Source: Pseudomonadota bacterium (GTDB lineage Bacteria > Desulfobacterota > Desulfobulbia > Desulfobulbales > CALZHT01). Taken from it: a stretch of DNA of 64,000 bases. The stretch covers positions 1-64,000 of the forward strand of contig JAHJJF010000065.1 of assembly GCA_018823135.1 (NCBI GenBank). Reading direction: 5' to 3'. How positions within the stretch are numbered: the stretch's first letter is position 1; each line of letters opens with the position of its first letter. The notes beneath the pieces are model-generated. The model ran no database searches. It was not told where the DNA came from and saw only the letters and a program-made list of their open reading frames with translations. Made by a program: the position numbers and the translations under genes. This document shows, one piece after another, positions 8,052-17,441 of the stretch.

Positions 8052-9230
8052 ATGGTTGATTACCTGATCATCGGATCCGGGGTAGCAGGTTTGACCGCAG
8101 CCGAAGAAATCCGCAAACAGGACCAGAAAGGAAGTATCACCATAATCAGCGAAGAAGATCTTCCCTTTTATTATCGAATACGGCTCAATGATTTTATTGC
8201 CGGTGAAATCCCAGAGGAAAAACTCGTCGCAAAAAACCAGGCCTGGTATGACGAGCAGAAGATCATCATTCTTACCGAAACCCGGGTTATTGGTGCCGAC
8301 CCGGAGACCAGAACCGTGTTCACCGATGATAATCAGGAAATTTCTTATAAGCGCCTGCTGATTGCCACCGGCAGTCACTCCTTTGTACCTCCCATTCCCG
8401 GCACTGACCTGGAGGGAGTGTTTGCGCTGCGGGATATCAGCGATGCACGGGCTATTGCGCATTTTGCCGACAATATTACCAATGCGGTGATTATCGGCGG
8501 CGGCCTGCTTGGGCTTGAAACCGGCGACGCCCTTGCCAGGCTCGGGAAAATAATTACCGTGGTGGAATTTTCCCCAAGGCTCCTGCCCCGTCAGCTTGAC
8601 GGCCCAGGGGCATCGCTGCTTCAGGGATTTTTTGAAAAATCAGGATTTTCATTCAGGCTCGATGCCCGGACCAGAGAAATCAACGGAACGAAATCGGTAA
8701 CCGGCGTCACCCTGGAAAGCGGTGAAACCCTTGAGGCGCAGATGGTAATCATTTCGGCAGGGGTGCGGCCGAACATGGAACTTGCCGCCCCCCTTGGTCT
8801 CAAAACCGATAAAGGCATCCAGATAAACCAGTACATGGAAACAAGTGTCAATGATATCTATGCGGCCGGCGACGTCTGCCAGTTCCAGGAAATACCACCA
8901 TACGGGATCTGGCCGGCAGCCTCGCAGCAGGGGCGAATAGCCGGGGCCAATATGGCCGGGGACAAACTGGCATATTCGGGCACAACAATTTCCACCAAGC
9001 TCAAAGTGGCTGGAATCGATCTGGCTTCGGCAGGAGAAATCGACCCTGAGAACAAATTCGATTGCCGCATCGATTCCCAGGCGGACCGTTATAAAAAAAT
9101 CGTCATCGATCAAAACAGAATAATCGGCTGCATCCTGCTGGGTGATACCAAAAAATTTACCAAATACACCAAAGCGATTACCGAAAAAACCGAACTCCAG
9201 GATATCCCCGCAGAATTGATCCCGCAATAA
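8052..9230 (+). CDS. NAD(P)/FAD-dependent oxidoreductase, rubredoxin/nitrite-reductase type
   Basis: The 392-residue protein has an N-terminal FAD motif (YLIIGSGVAGLTAAEEIR, about residues 4-21), the ATG motif in LLIATGSHSFVPPIPG, an NAD motif (VIIGGGLLGLETGDALARLG, about 145-164) and the second FAD motif in DIYAAGDVCQF. This is the pyridine nucleotide-disulphide oxidoreductase fold, closest in layout to NADH:rubredoxin reductases and the FAD part of NirB. The partner is unknown and no rubredoxin is adjacent. The start ATG 8052 has GAGG eight bases upstream. It converges with the MORN gene, whose terminator lies between. Confidence 0.9.
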   Translation: MVDYLIIGSGVAGLTAAEEIRKQDQKGSITIISEEDLPFYYRIRLNDFIAGEIPEEKLVAKNQAWYDEQKIIILTETRVIGADPETRTVFTDDNQEISYKRLLIATGSHSFVPPIPGTDLEGVFALRDISDARAIAHFADNITNAVIIGGGLLGLETGDALARLGKIITVVEFSPRLLPRQLDGPGASLLQGFFEKSGFSFRLDARTREINGTKSVTGVTLESGETLEAQMVIISAGVRPNMELAAPLGLKTDKGIQINQYMETSVNDIYAAGDVCQFQEIPPYGIWPAASQQGRIAGANMAGDKLAYSGTTISTKLKVAGIDLASAGEIDPENKFDCRIDSQADRYKKIVIDQNRIIGCILLGDTKKFTKYTKAITEKTELQDIPAELIPQ

Positions 9231-9292
9231 TCCGCCAGCCAGGAATCCTCATTTATCAAAGCGCAATGATCCGGAACAAACCGCTTGATTAC

Positions 9293-9322
9293 AAAAAAAG
9301 CCCGGAGGCAAGACCCCCGGGC
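9293..9322 (-). terminator. Rho-independent terminator of the MORN gene
   Basis: Read on the minus strand, AGCCCGGGGG, a short loop and CCTCCGGGCT form a GC-rich stem followed by seven T. It sits about 30 bases past the stop of the MORN-repeat gene. Confidence 0.85.
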
Positions 9323-9354
9323 TATACAAACTAAAATGATGCGTTAAATCTCAT

Positions 9355-11205
9355 TTATTTTTCGGTGAATTGATTGTTCTTCCAAACTCCGGCGGTTTTC
9401 TTCCCCTCCCGGTCAGTAAAAACACCGTTGCCTTCGGCTGCGCCGGTTACAAACTGACCATCATATTCACCACCATCGGAAAACATAAACACTCCTTTGC
9501 CGTGAAAAAGATTATCCTTGAATTCACCTTCGTAAAAACCACCGTCAATGAATTCGTAAACACCCTTGCCCTGCCGAATTCCATCATGAAATTCACCAAT
9601 ATAGACATCACCGTTGGGATAACGGTATTTGCCCTTGCCGGTGGCCCTGCCTTTCTTCCAATCCCCTGAATACTCCAGACCATAAAGAGGAGACATTGTT
9701 CCTTTGCCGTCAAAGACGCCGTCGGTGAAATCTCCATGATAATAGACATTTCGAGAAAATGTTCTCTTGCCTGGGCCATTATATTTCCCATCCTTGAACG
9801 CACCCTCATAACTCCCGCCGTCATCAAAAGACAGCTTCCCCTCGCCATGCATTACCCCATCGCTGAACATCCCTTCGTATACACCCACACCCGGGATAGT
9901 CAATACTCCTTTGCCATGAAACCTGCCATCCCGGAACTGCCCATCATATTTTTTCCCGTCATGAAGGACCAGGGTCCCCTCGCCGTTATAGTCGCCGTAC
10001 TTGAATTTTCCCTGATAACGACTGCCGTCAGTGGCGGTGACAACCCCTTCACCGTCTATTTTGTTGCCGATGAAAGAACCTTCATATTTTTTCCCATCGG
10101 AATGGGTGTACACTCCTTCACCGGCCATTTGATTATCAAGCCACTGCCCTTCATATCTGCTGCCGTCAGGAGATGAAAAAACACCCAGGCCATTGAATTT
10201 ACCGCCAACAAAATCTCCATCGTATTTCGAACCATCAGGGAAGGTCATGAGCCCCTTGCCATTGGGCAGGTCATTTTCAAATCTGCCGCTGAACTTTCTG
10301 CCGTCCGAATACTCCAGAATACCCTCTCCGTGACGGACGCCTTCCTTGAGACGGCCAATGTATCTGGCGCCGCCTTCATAGGTTTCTTCACCTTCGCCGT
10401 GCTTCTTGCCATCGCGCCATTTCCCTGTATAGGTGCCGCCGTCACCAAAGAAAAACGTCCCGGTGCCATGTTTTTTGCCGTCCTTGAACTCACCCTGGTA
10501 TTTACCGCCATCAGGATAGATCTTCAGCCAGTTTCCCTGCTTGACGCCGTTTAAAAACTTTGCCTCAAACCTGCCGCCCTGGTCATGGAAGCGGATACCG
10601 TCGCCGTCCGGCTTGTTGTTAACAAACAAACCTTCATGGGTCATGCCGTCCGGGAAAGTGAAAAGCCCGTTTCCGTAATACTTGCCGCTTCTCCAGTCAC
10701 CGGCATATTTCCCGTTGTCCGGAGAGGTTATCGTGCCCTTGCCGTCCGGTTTACCGCCACGGAATTCCCCGTTGTAGACAACGCCGTCGGCATAGGTGAA
10801 TACTCCTTCACCGTGAAACGTATCATTTTCAAAATCACCGATATATTTGCTGCCGTCAGCAAAAGAAATGCTTCCCTTGCCCGTTCTTTTATCTTCCAAA
10901 AAGGCGCCGATGTATTTACTGCCGTCAGGAAATTTAAATGACCCTTGTCCGTGTTTGAGACCGTCCTTCCAGTCGCCCGCATATTCACTGCCGTTGGAAT
11001 AAATCCTGGTCCCTTTGCCGTTGCTCCGTCCGCCCAGAAAACTGCCGATGTATTTACCGCCGGATGAATATACCTTGGTTCCTGTGCCATCCACACAGTC
11101 GCCCTCAACACAATCGGCAAAGACACTGGAAACACTTACGGCCAAAAACAACAATGCACCGAGAGCCGTTGCCGCAATCAATGTATGTTTCTTGCAAAAA
11201 TTCAT
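9355..11205 (-). CDS. Secreted MORN-repeat protein, 24 repeats
   Basis: The 616-residue protein has a signal peptide (hydrophobic residues about 8-30, ending SVFADC). Almost all the rest is a tandem array of 23-residue MORN units of the form YxGxFxxGxxxGxGxxxxxDGxx. I count 24 units from about residue 50 to the end, plus a worn 25th. Unit 8 (FEAKFLNGVKQGNW) is the most degenerate. The start ATG 11205 has AAGG near. MORN arrays form long beta-hairpin ribbons that act as scaffolds or bind lipid in eukaryotes. In bacteria they are mostly uncharacterised and exported to the periplasm or surface. The protein has no catalytic domain. The DNA of the repeats is diverged, so no recent unit expansion is evident. 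Confidence 0.92.
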   Translation of the reverse strand: MNFCKKHTLIAATALGALLFLAVSVSSVFADCVEGDCVDGTGTKVYSSGGKYIGSFLGGRSNGKGTRIYSNGSEYAGDWKDGLKHGQGSFKFPDGSKYIGAFLEDKRTGKGSISFADGSKYIGDFENDTFHGEGVFTYADGVVYNGEFRGGKPDGKGTITSPDNGKYAGDWRSGKYYGNGLFTFPDGMTHEGLFVNNKPDGDGIRFHDQGGRFEAKFLNGVKQGNWLKIYPDGGKYQGEFKDGKKHGTGTFFFGDGGTYTGKWRDGKKHGEGEETYEGGARYIGRLKEGVRHGEGILEYSDGRKFSGRFENDLPNGKGLMTFPDGSKYDGDFVGGKFNGLGVFSSPDGSRYEGQWLDNQMAGEGVYTHSDGKKYEGSFIGNKIDGEGVVTATDGSRYQGKFKYGDYNGEGTLVLHDGKKYDGQFRDGRFHGKGVLTIPGVGVYEGMFSDGVMHGEGKLSFDDGGSYEGAFKDGKYNGPGKRTFSRNVYYHGDFTDGVFDGKGTMSPLYGLEYSGDWKKGRATGKGKYRYPNGDVYIGEFHDGIRQGKGVYEFIDGGFYEGEFKDNLFHGKGVFMFSDGGEYDGQFVTGAAEGNGVFTDREGKKTAGVWKNNQFTEK

Positions 11206-11595
11206 AATGCCTTATAATCCCTGTTAAACTTTCTGAAAAAAACTTAAACCGTCAAGACTGTCCCTATCAGTTTGATGAAATAATAAAATACTTTCCAAAT
11301 GTACATACAAATTTGCATATTAACAACAATTCCATTAGTGAAGCAAGGCATAGTTCATCCTTGAAAATCCAACCATTCGCATCATAAAAACAACTCAAAC
11401 AACTCTTTTTATGCGAATTTACTCTGGGCAAATAAATTTCATACTGTATGCTGACCGGAACATGAAAACCTGATTACCATAGAATCTCTGCCGGAGCACA
11501 TGAGCCTGAACATCCAAAAAAGCTGCGAATTATTCAGAGCAACAATAATTTCAAACACTGACCTACATAAAATCTGCCAATAGACATCAACAATC
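11206..11595. other. AT-rich intergenic region with an imperfect inverted repeat
   Basis: About 390 bp lie between the divergent MORN gene (minus) and the radical SAM gene (plus). The stretch is AT-rich and should carry both promoters, though none was clear. It contains an imperfect hairpin at 11376-11417 with arms TTCGCATcatAAAAA and TTTTTATGCGAA. No open frame of note was seen. Confidence 0.45.
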
Positions 11596-12705
11596 ATGAA
11601 AGACCCGGCTCAATCCATAACCACCATCCATGTTGAGAAAAACTGCCTGGACCTTCCCTATACCAGGGAAATCCTCAGCCGCGCACCAACCGACAACATC
11701 AGGGTAATCCCTGAAAAATCCTTTCCACAAATCGATTACGGGCCTTACCCGGAAAGTCTCTCTTCCGGCAAGAAACACCTCCTTCTCAGCTTGAACCGGG
11801 GTAAATTTCTCAAGCCCTGCCCGGCCACCAGGGAATACCGCTGCTGCGACTATCAGGTTTTAAATATCGGCATGAACTGCCCGATGGATTGCGTCTACTG
11901 CATCCTGCAGGCCTATCTGAACAATCCCTGGTTGTCTTTTTTCGTAAACGTCAACGATCTGCTTGCCGAAGTCAGTGAGCACCTGCACAAGAATCCGTCA
12001 CAATTTCATCGAATAGGAACCGGCGAATTCACCGACAGCATGGCCATTGACAGCATGACCGGCTTAAGCAGAATCCTCATTGATTTCATGCGCGACAAGC
12101 CTAATGCGGTGCTCGAACTCAAGACCAAAACCGCAGTTATCGACAACCTGGAAAACCTTGACCATCAAGAGCGGACAATCGTCGCCTGGTCGCTCAATGC
12201 TTCTGAAATCATGAGCCGCGAAGAAATCAGAACCGCCACGCTTACCGAAAGGCTCAACGCCGCAAAACTCTGCGCATCCTGGGGCTACAGACTCGCCTTT
12301 CACTTTGATCCGATAATTTACCACCCCGGCTGGCAGCAGGGCTATGCCGACACTATTTCGTTACTGTTCGATACGGTTCCTAAAGAGCAGATCGCCTGGA
12401 TCAGCATGGGCTGCCTCAGATATCTTCCGGCCCTTAAAACAATCGCGGTGAACCGTTTCTCCAATTCAAAATTTTTCCATGAAGAATTCGTCATCGGCCT
12501 TGACGGGAAATACCGCTACTTCAGGACGCTGCGGGTTGAAATGTACAAATTCATCTATAACCTGCTCAAGGAAAGAGCCGCAGCCCACACCTGTATTTAT
12601 CTCTGTATGGAAAGTGATGAGATCTGGCGGGAAGTCTATGGATTTACCCCTGATGAATGCGGCGGGCTTGGTGCGATGCTCGACCGCTCGGTGAATAACC
12701 GATAA
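11596..12705 (+). CDS. SPL-family radical SAM protein (spore photoproduct lyase-like)
   Basis: The 369-residue protein carries the radical SAM motif CPMDCVYC (Cys 95, 99, 102; CX3CX2C), followed by ILQAYLNNP, and flanking SPL-like blocks (GTGEFTDSMAID, KTKTAVIDNL, WSLNASEI, FHFDPII, WISMGCLRY, CMESDEIW). In true spore photoproduct lyases a cysteine (about position 141) near this GT.E..DS block donates hydrogen to the product; here the block reads GTGEFTDS with no Cys. Further cysteines (CPATREYRCCDY) lie ahead of the cluster. The window gives no sign of spore formation, so repair of thymine spore photoproduct is unlikely. The substrate is unknown. The start ATG 11596 lacks a strong ribosome site. 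Confidence 0.85.
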   Translation: MKDPAQSITTIHVEKNCLDLPYTREILSRAPTDNIRVIPEKSFPQIDYGPYPESLSSGKKHLLLSLNRGKFLKPCPATREYRCCDYQVLNIGMNCPMDCVYCILQAYLNNPWLSFFVNVNDLLAEVSEHLHKNPSQFHRIGTGEFTDSMAIDSMTGLSRILIDFMRDKPNAVLELKTKTAVIDNLENLDHQERTIVAWSLNASEIMSREEIRTATLTERLNAAKLCASWGYRLAFHFDPIIYHPGWQQGYADTISLLFDTVPKEQIAWISMGCLRYLPALKTIAVNRFSNSKFFHEEFVIGLDGKYRYFRTLRVEMYKFIYNLLKERAAAHTCIYLCMESDEIWREVYGFTPDECGGLGAMLDRSVNNR

Positions 12706-12898
12706 TATCCGGCATGATTCCCGGAATGGGACTGTCGGAAAGTTTTTTTCCCGGTTGCTTTTATTCCTCTGTGTTCTTAATATATCCTATCGCAATCTGA
12801 TCGGGTCCGTAAAAAATCCGGCAACATCCCCAGGGATACTATAACTACTTGAAATAAAAACACTTATTTGACTCGAACCAATTTATTAAGGAGAAACA

Positions 12899-13300
12899 AT
12901 GGTTAACAAGGCCATCATTATCGGAAACCTCGGGAAAGACCCTGAAGTTCGTTATTCACAAAGCGGCACCGCGGTTGCCAACTTCAGTGTAGCAACAACT
13001 GAAACCTGGAAAAAACCGGACGGCTCAAAAGAGGAGCAGACCGAATGGCATAAAATTGTCGCATTTGGCCGCCTTGGTGAAATTTGCGGCGAATACCTTT
13101 CCAAGGGATCAAAGGTATACGTCGAAGGACGCATCCAGACCAGAAAATGGGACGATAAGGACGGCAACACCAAATATACAACTGAAATCGTTGCCCGTGA
13201 AATGAAAATGCTCAGCGCCAAAGGTGCTGGAAGCGGTTCATCGCAAATGGAGGAACCGCCTTTTCCGGAACCGACCATGGGTGATGATGTCCCGTTTTAA
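12899..13300 (+). CDS. ssb: Single-stranded DNA-binding protein
   Basis: The 133-residue protein is an OB-fold [52 protein letters not shown] and [16 protein letters not shown] flexible Gly/Ser linker precedes the acidic C-terminal tip GDDVPF, which recruits replication and repair partners; E. coli ends DDDIPF. The start ATG 12899 has AAGGAG six bases upstream. The linker is short compared with E. coli SSB (178 residues). It lies 150 bp upstream of the DnaJ-like gene on the same strand. Confidence 0.96.
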   Translation: MVNKAIIIGNLGKDPEVRYSQSGTAVANFSVATTETWKKPDGSKEEQTEWHKIVAFGRLGEICGEYLSKGSKVYVEGRIQTRKWDDKDGNTKYTTEIVAREMKMLSAKGAGSGSSQMEEPPFPEPTMGDDVPF

Positions 13301-13453
13301 GCGGCCTTCTCCGGAATAGATACAGGTAATAGTCAACACCCTTTTTCATTAATACTTTCCATTTCAGTGTGTTCCGACAGCACAAAAACATGCATGCCAA
13401 ACCCACTTTCTCCTGAGAAGGAAGTATTATAACCCCGAGATTTATCGACAATT

Positions 13454-14386
13454 ATGGACTATTACGAATTACTTGGCGTTTCTAAAACAGCCACTGCGGA
13501 TGAAATCAAGAAAGCCTACAGGAAACTTGCACTCAAATACCATCCGGACAGGAACAAGGACAATAAAGAGGCTGAGGAAAAATTCAAACAGATCAGCGAG
13601 GCCTATGCTGTTCTTTCCGATAAGGAAAAACGCGAACAATACGATACATACGGTTCAACCGGTTTCCAGCAGCGCTACTCCCAGGAAGACATCTTCCGGG
13701 GCTCCAATCTGGGCGATATCCTGAGAGAATTCGGCATCAATATGGGCGGCGGTGGTTTTCGCACTTCAGGCGGCGGCAGTCCCTTTGATGCGTTTTTTGG
13801 CGGCATGGGCGGCGGCGCGCAAGGGTTTCGCGGCGGCCACCACCAACAGCAGACCCAGATGGTCAAGGGCGGCGATCTCAGCCTTGAGTTGCCGATCAGC
13901 TTAAACGAAGTCTTGATCGGCGGAGAAAAAACAATCGCCCTGGGCAGAGGGGCCGGAGCCGGCAAAGTATCAGTAAAAATCCCTGCCGGCATTGAGGACG
14001 GCAAGAAACTTCGAATCTCGGGAAAAGGTTCGCCATCCCCCATGGGCGGCCCTGCCGGCGACCTCTATTTATTGATCAGAATACAGCCGCATCCCACCTT
14101 CACAAGAGACAACAACGATCTCATCGTTGAGAAAAGCATCCCGATAAGCGCGTCGATCCTGGGAACCGATCTGGCGGTGCCCACACTTGAAGGAAAACAG
14201 CTCAAAGTAAAAGTGCCTTCAGGCACTCAACCCAATGCAAAGCTGCGCCTCAAAGGTCACGGGTTACCATCTGGCCCCAAGGGCCCCCGCGGCGACCTCT
14301 TTGTCAAAATCGCCATTTCCGTACCCAGCAAGCCCACCAAGGAACAGAAGGAACTCGCTGAAAAGCTTGCTGAGGCTGGATTATAA
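13454..14386 (+). CDS. DnaJ-family co-chaperone without zinc finger (CbpA-like)
   Basis: The 310-residue protein has an N-terminal J domain (residues 3-68, with HPD in KYHPDRNKD), a Gly/Phe-rich linker (about 95-135, including a patch of Gly-Gly-Gly) and the two beta-domains of DnaJ C-terminal regions ([22 protein letters not shown], then [14 protein letters not shown] and GDLFVKIAI). The four CXXCXGXG zinc repeats of DnaJ are absent, as in CbpA. It stimulates DnaK ATPase and holds unfolded proteins. No dnaK or grpE is nearby. The start is ATG 13454. Confidence 0.92.
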   Translation: MDYYELLGVSKTATADEIKKAYRKLALKYHPDRNKDNKEAEEKFKQISEAYAVLSDKEKREQYDTYGSTGFQQRYSQEDIFRGSNLGDILREFGINMGGGGFRTSGGGSPFDAFFGGMGGGAQGFRGGHHQQQTQMVKGGDLSLELPISLNEVLIGGEKTIALGRGAGAGKVSVKIPAGIEDGKKLRISGKGSPSPMGGPAGDLYLLIRIQPHPTFTRDNNDLIVEKSIPISASILGTDLAVPTLEGKQLKVKVPSGTQPNAKLRLKGHGLPSGPKGPRGDLFVKIAISVPSKPTKEQKELAEKLAEAGL

Positions 14387-14408
14387 TTCCCTTCAGAGTA
14401 CTTACTTC

Positions 14409-15185
14409 CTAATCGTCACTCATCGTAATCCAGCCGATCTCCCGGGCGGAAACCGGGCCGATGACCGTATCCCGTAACATCTGGGGCCAGTCGCTGGTGG
14501 TTTCGGAAACCGGGATCAGGCCGCCCATAATTTCCGCCTTTTGCTGCGGGTATCGCGGCTGCCGCTCAGGGTTTGCATAGCCTTCCGGAAATATCGGCTG
14601 GCTGGTTTGAGGATCGTATTTATCCGTTGCTCCCAGGGTATGAAGCAGTTCGTGGGCGATAATCACATTGTTCCGTGCCGCAAGATTGCGGCTGGCAAAG
14701 GCGTTGACCATGCAAACCATACCCTTTTCAAGTCCAAGGGAATGATCCAGTTCCTTATGGGCGTCTGTATCAAAATAAAGAACAAAAGCCTTGATATTGC
14801 CGGGGCCGTCATATTTGTCAACGCGCCATGCCCACCAGCGCATCTTAAGACTCCACAGCATGATTGCCAAACGGCTGCCGCCAAATGGCGCCTGAGGCGG
14901 CAAGCTGCTTACTTCCTCGGTCAAATCAATGGTAATGGGTTCTGACAACGGCAGGTCATGCTGTTTTGCCTGTTTGACAAAATAATCGGCAACCGGCTCA
15001 AATGTATCCCTTTCAAGGGACGAAATATACCTGGCAGCAGCAGCGCTACCATCACCATTTACCGGATAGACAATCACTCCCAGGGGAATGTCCCAGTCTG
15101 TACTCCAGACCCTGGAAAAAAATGTTCTCCCACCAACAATTGTCAGGATCAGCAGGAGAATAACGATTCTGATTTTTTTAAACAT
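14409..15185 (-). CDS. Membrane-anchored putative zinc metallopeptidase
   Basis: The 258-residue protein has an N-terminal hydrophobic anchor (about residues 7-22) and an extracytoplasmic part with the motif HELLHTLGATDKYD, an HEXXH zinc site followed by a Gly and a further Asp/Lys/Tyr, as in metzincin-like or archaemetzincin-like folds. The later PEGYANPERQP and the VSAREIGWI end look conserved. The first half (EPVADYFVKQAKQHDLP, LTEEVSSLPPQAPFGG) has no recognised domain. The start ATG 15185 opens MFKKIRIVILLL. It converges with the DnaJ-like gene (22 bp gap). The peptidase class and substrate are inference. Confidence 0.7.
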   Translation of the reverse strand: MFKKIRIVILLLILTIVGGRTFFSRVWSTDWDIPLGVIVYPVNGDGSAAAARYISSLERDTFEPVADYFVKQAKQHDLPLSEPITIDLTEEVSSLPPQAPFGGSRLAIMLWSLKMRWWAWRVDKYDGPGNIKAFVLYFDTDAHKELDHSLGLEKGMVCMVNAFASRNLAARNNVIIAHELLHTLGATDKYDPQTSQPIFPEGYANPERQPRYPQQKAEIMGGLIPVSETTSDWPQMLRDTVIGPVSAREIGWITMSDD

Positions 15186-15276
15186 CTTCTGCCCCGGAAA
15201 TTTGTTATCTGAAATGTCACATTAAGCGATAAAATCATTCATTCCCATGACCCGAATCCAGAACGGCAAGCAATGA

Positions 15277-16659
15277 TTACTTTTCCAGAGGAGCAGCCGA
15301 CTTCAGATACGAGGGAAGTTTATCGTAGACTTCAATGGGCGCATTAAGCGGTTTGCGTCTGTTAATCTGCAACTCTTCCCTGCCCACTTGTTCAGCGAGA
15401 TTAATCGGCGCGGATTGCTTTTTCAAGGCATCCCCTTTTGTATCGGTAAAAGGAATGACCAGCGGCCCGCTGCTGTCCATAACATAAGCAAGTTGATTAT
15501 TATTCAACGTCACAATGCTTCCCGGTGGATAAATCCCGATTGACTTGACAAAAGAGTGCAGCATGAACTGCAGAATATGATCTTTCTCCGCATATCTGCG
15601 GAAAATATCGGTGACCACGGTCGTGGGATTGCAAGCATCCTTGTAACACCTCTTGGAGGTCATCGCGTCATAGATGTCCGCAAGTTTACATATCTTCACA
15701 TAGAGGGGTATTTCAATGGGAAGCCGGTTCTGGGGATAACAACGATCTTCACCGACAAACAAGGCGCTGTGATGATACTTGGCAATATTCCTGGTGTAGG
15801 GATTATCTATCTTATTTTTTTCAAGTATCTCAACGCCTTTTTCATAGGAATGGGTTTTGACTATTTCAAACTCTTCGGCGGTCAACGGCCCTTTCTTGTT
15901 GAGAATTTTGTCAGGGATCAGAATTTTACCAATATCATGCATGAAAAAACCCAACGAGACATCCTGCATGTCCGCCGGCAGATAATTTACGTAGGAGACC
16001 GTGCTCTCATCCTCATAATCGATTGTGCTTTCAAAAACACTGACAAGATGCTTGTTTATCGCCTCGCTGAAATTATCATTAAACCTGTTTAAAATAGCGG
16101 TGCCGATGGTGCAGACATTAATCGAATGATTATACAGATAGTCGTCATAATTCAGTATTTCCTTTGTAAGATAGGAAAAAGCACTCTCGTTAACAGTCAG
16201 AAAATCAAAGAGTTCCTGAACGGTTTGCTTGACAAGCCCCAGATCGATCTCTCCGCCGGTCTTTTTGATGTCGGTGAAAACCTGTTTGGTGCTTTCCTTG
16301 GCCTTTTCGTAGCGGACCGATGCCTCTTTTTTCAGCTGATTGATGGTCTGAATCTTCTTTTCAATCTCCGACCTGGGGGCGGGGGCGGCTTTCTTCTCTT
16401 GTTTCCGGGGCGGAGTTGCACCAAAAGACATTTGCCTGCCTTTATTGTCCCAGACGCCGCCCGCCAACTCCGGATGAATCGGAATATCATACACCCCGCT
16501 GTGCTTGATCAGCAGAAGGGTTTTCACCTTGGTGACCAGCACATCCTTTTCAAGAAGAAGAAGCCCTTTCCTGTTTATAATATCAACCCCGGTTTTGACC
16601 GCCCCGCCCCGTGAAACAATTTCTATAAGGGTGTCAATATTGATTCTGCTTCCTGGCAT
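15277..16659 (-). CDS. HD-GYP domain phosphodiesterase-like protein with atypical GYP motif
   Basis: The 460-residue protein has an N-terminal region of about 150 residues (with a charged helical stretch) and a C-terminal HD-GYP domain. The metal residues appear in NHSINVCTIG, FFMHDIGKILIPDKIL, KTHSYEKGVEIL, KYHHSALF and CKLADIYDAMTSKRCYK. The normally invariant GYP is replaced by DRCYP (VGEDRCYPQ). HD-GYP enzymes hydrolyse c-di-GMP or related dinucleotides, and loss of the glycine may weaken this or change the ligand. A DUF3391-like N-terminus is possible. The start ATG 16659 has GGAGG 12 bases upstream. It is a single gene. Confidence 0.85.
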   Translation of the reverse strand: MPGSRINIDTLIEIVSRGGAVKTGVDIINRKGLLLLEKDVLVTKVKTLLLIKHSGVYDIPIHPELAGGVWDNKGRQMSFGATPPRKQEKKAAPAPRSEIEKKIQTINQLKKEASVRYEKAKESTKQVFTDIKKTGGEIDLGLVKQTVQELFDFLTVNESAFSYLTKEILNYDDYLYNHSINVCTIGTAILNRFNDNFSEAINKHLVSVFESTIDYEDESTVSYVNYLPADMQDVSLGFFMHDIGKILIPDKILNKKGPLTAEEFEIVKTHSYEKGVEILEKNKIDNPYTRNIAKYHHSALFVGEDRCYPQNRLPIEIPLYVKICKLADIYDAMTSKRCYKDACNPTTVVTDIFRRYAEKDHILQFMLHSFVKSIGIYPPGSIVTLNNNQLAYVMDSSGPLVIPFTDTKGDALKKQSAPINLAEQVGREELQINRRKPLNAPIEVYDKLPSYLKSAAPLEK

Positions 16660-17141
16660 TCTTTGAATTAAGCCTCCTGATCAATGGGAACCTGCGGCAT
16701 CCTCAATAAGAGAATATGAGAGTGATTATTATTTATACCCAATAAGCCCGGTGCTATCAAATAAAATTACGAACAAGTTGATTGCTGCTGCAGAACCCGA
16801 CGGTTGTTTGCAATAATCAGCCAGGGAAATGGTGATTATTCGGGGATCAGTTTTGATGCCGGCGGTAGAGCGCCATGCCAGGATAGTTTTGGAGTAAATT
16901 GTCGCGTGTCTCAGAAAAAATAATGTCGAAATGAAGCTCAACACATGAGGTAGGCAACAACTTCGAATGAAGTTGGAACATACCTCGCTTTGCACAGGCA
17001 AATAGAAACTGATCAGGAAAAAAAGAATGAACCTTAAGGGTGAAGGAAGGGAAATCAAAACCCTGCGCGAAAAATTATTGCCGGTCTGCCTCACTGCAGA
17101 CAAATCCTTGCTGGCCAGAATTTCCAGCAGAACCAGTCTCC
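16660..17141. other. Intergenic region without a supported gene
   Basis: About 480 bp hold no gene I can support. A minus-strand open frame (16729-17103) is Ser/Phe/Leu-rich, has no ribosome site and no family resemblance. The promoter of the HD-GYP gene should lie near 16680-16800. Confidence 0.4.
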
Positions 17142-17173
17142 AAAAAAAACCGCCCCGGAAAACTCCGAAGCGG
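17142..17173 (-). terminator. Rho-independent terminator of the TusA-family gene
   Basis: On the minus strand CCGCTTCGG, a six-base loop and CCGGGGCGG form a nine-pair stem (two G-T pairs), then eight T. It lies just past the stop of the gene at 17205-17441. Confidence 0.8.
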
Positions 17174-17204
17174 CTTCTATATATAATCGCCGGTTAAAGC
17201 GGGA

Positions 17205-17441
17205 TTATCCTTTTTTGATAAAGAACCGGAATACTCCCCCCTCATCGGTACTGCCGACAAGTTCATGGCCGGATTTTTTGATCCAGTCAGGAATATCGTT
17301 CTTCGAACCGGGGTCAGTGCCGATTACTTCAAGAATCTGGCCTGACGCGACATTCTTCATGGTTTTTTTGGTTTTCAACATGGGCATCGGGCAGCTTAAT
17401 CCCTGGGTGTCCAATACGTGATCAGCGGTGATTGCGCTCAT
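17205..17441 (-). CDS. TusA/SirA family sulphur carrier protein
   Basis: The 78-residue protein has the TusA hallmark LDTQGLSCPMPMLKTKK, with the sulphur-bearing Cys in CPMP, then a beta-alpha-beta fold with GTDPGSKNDIPDWIKKSG. Such proteins pass persulphide sulphur, in tRNA thiolation or in dissimilatory sulphur metabolism; which applies here is unknown. The start was placed at ATG 17441 (MSAITADHV), with GGAGG seven bases upstream, rather than at the longer in-frame start at 17498. It is a single gene with its own terminator. Confidence 0.92.
   Translation of the reverse strand: MSAITADHVLDTQGLSCPMPMLKTKKTMKNVASGQILEVIGTDPGSKNDIPDWIKKSGHELVGSTDEGGVFRFFIKKG

Noticed and set aside
9355-11205. 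CRISPR-like regular spacing
   Set aside because: The regular 69-bp spacing reflects MORN codon units of 23 residues, not repeats with spacers.
9370-11227. Many plus-strand frames opposite the MORN gene
   Set aside because: They are mirror frames of a repetitive coding array, not genes.
16729-17103. 124-codon minus-strand frame
   Set aside because: Low-complexity composition, no ribosome site, no recognised family.
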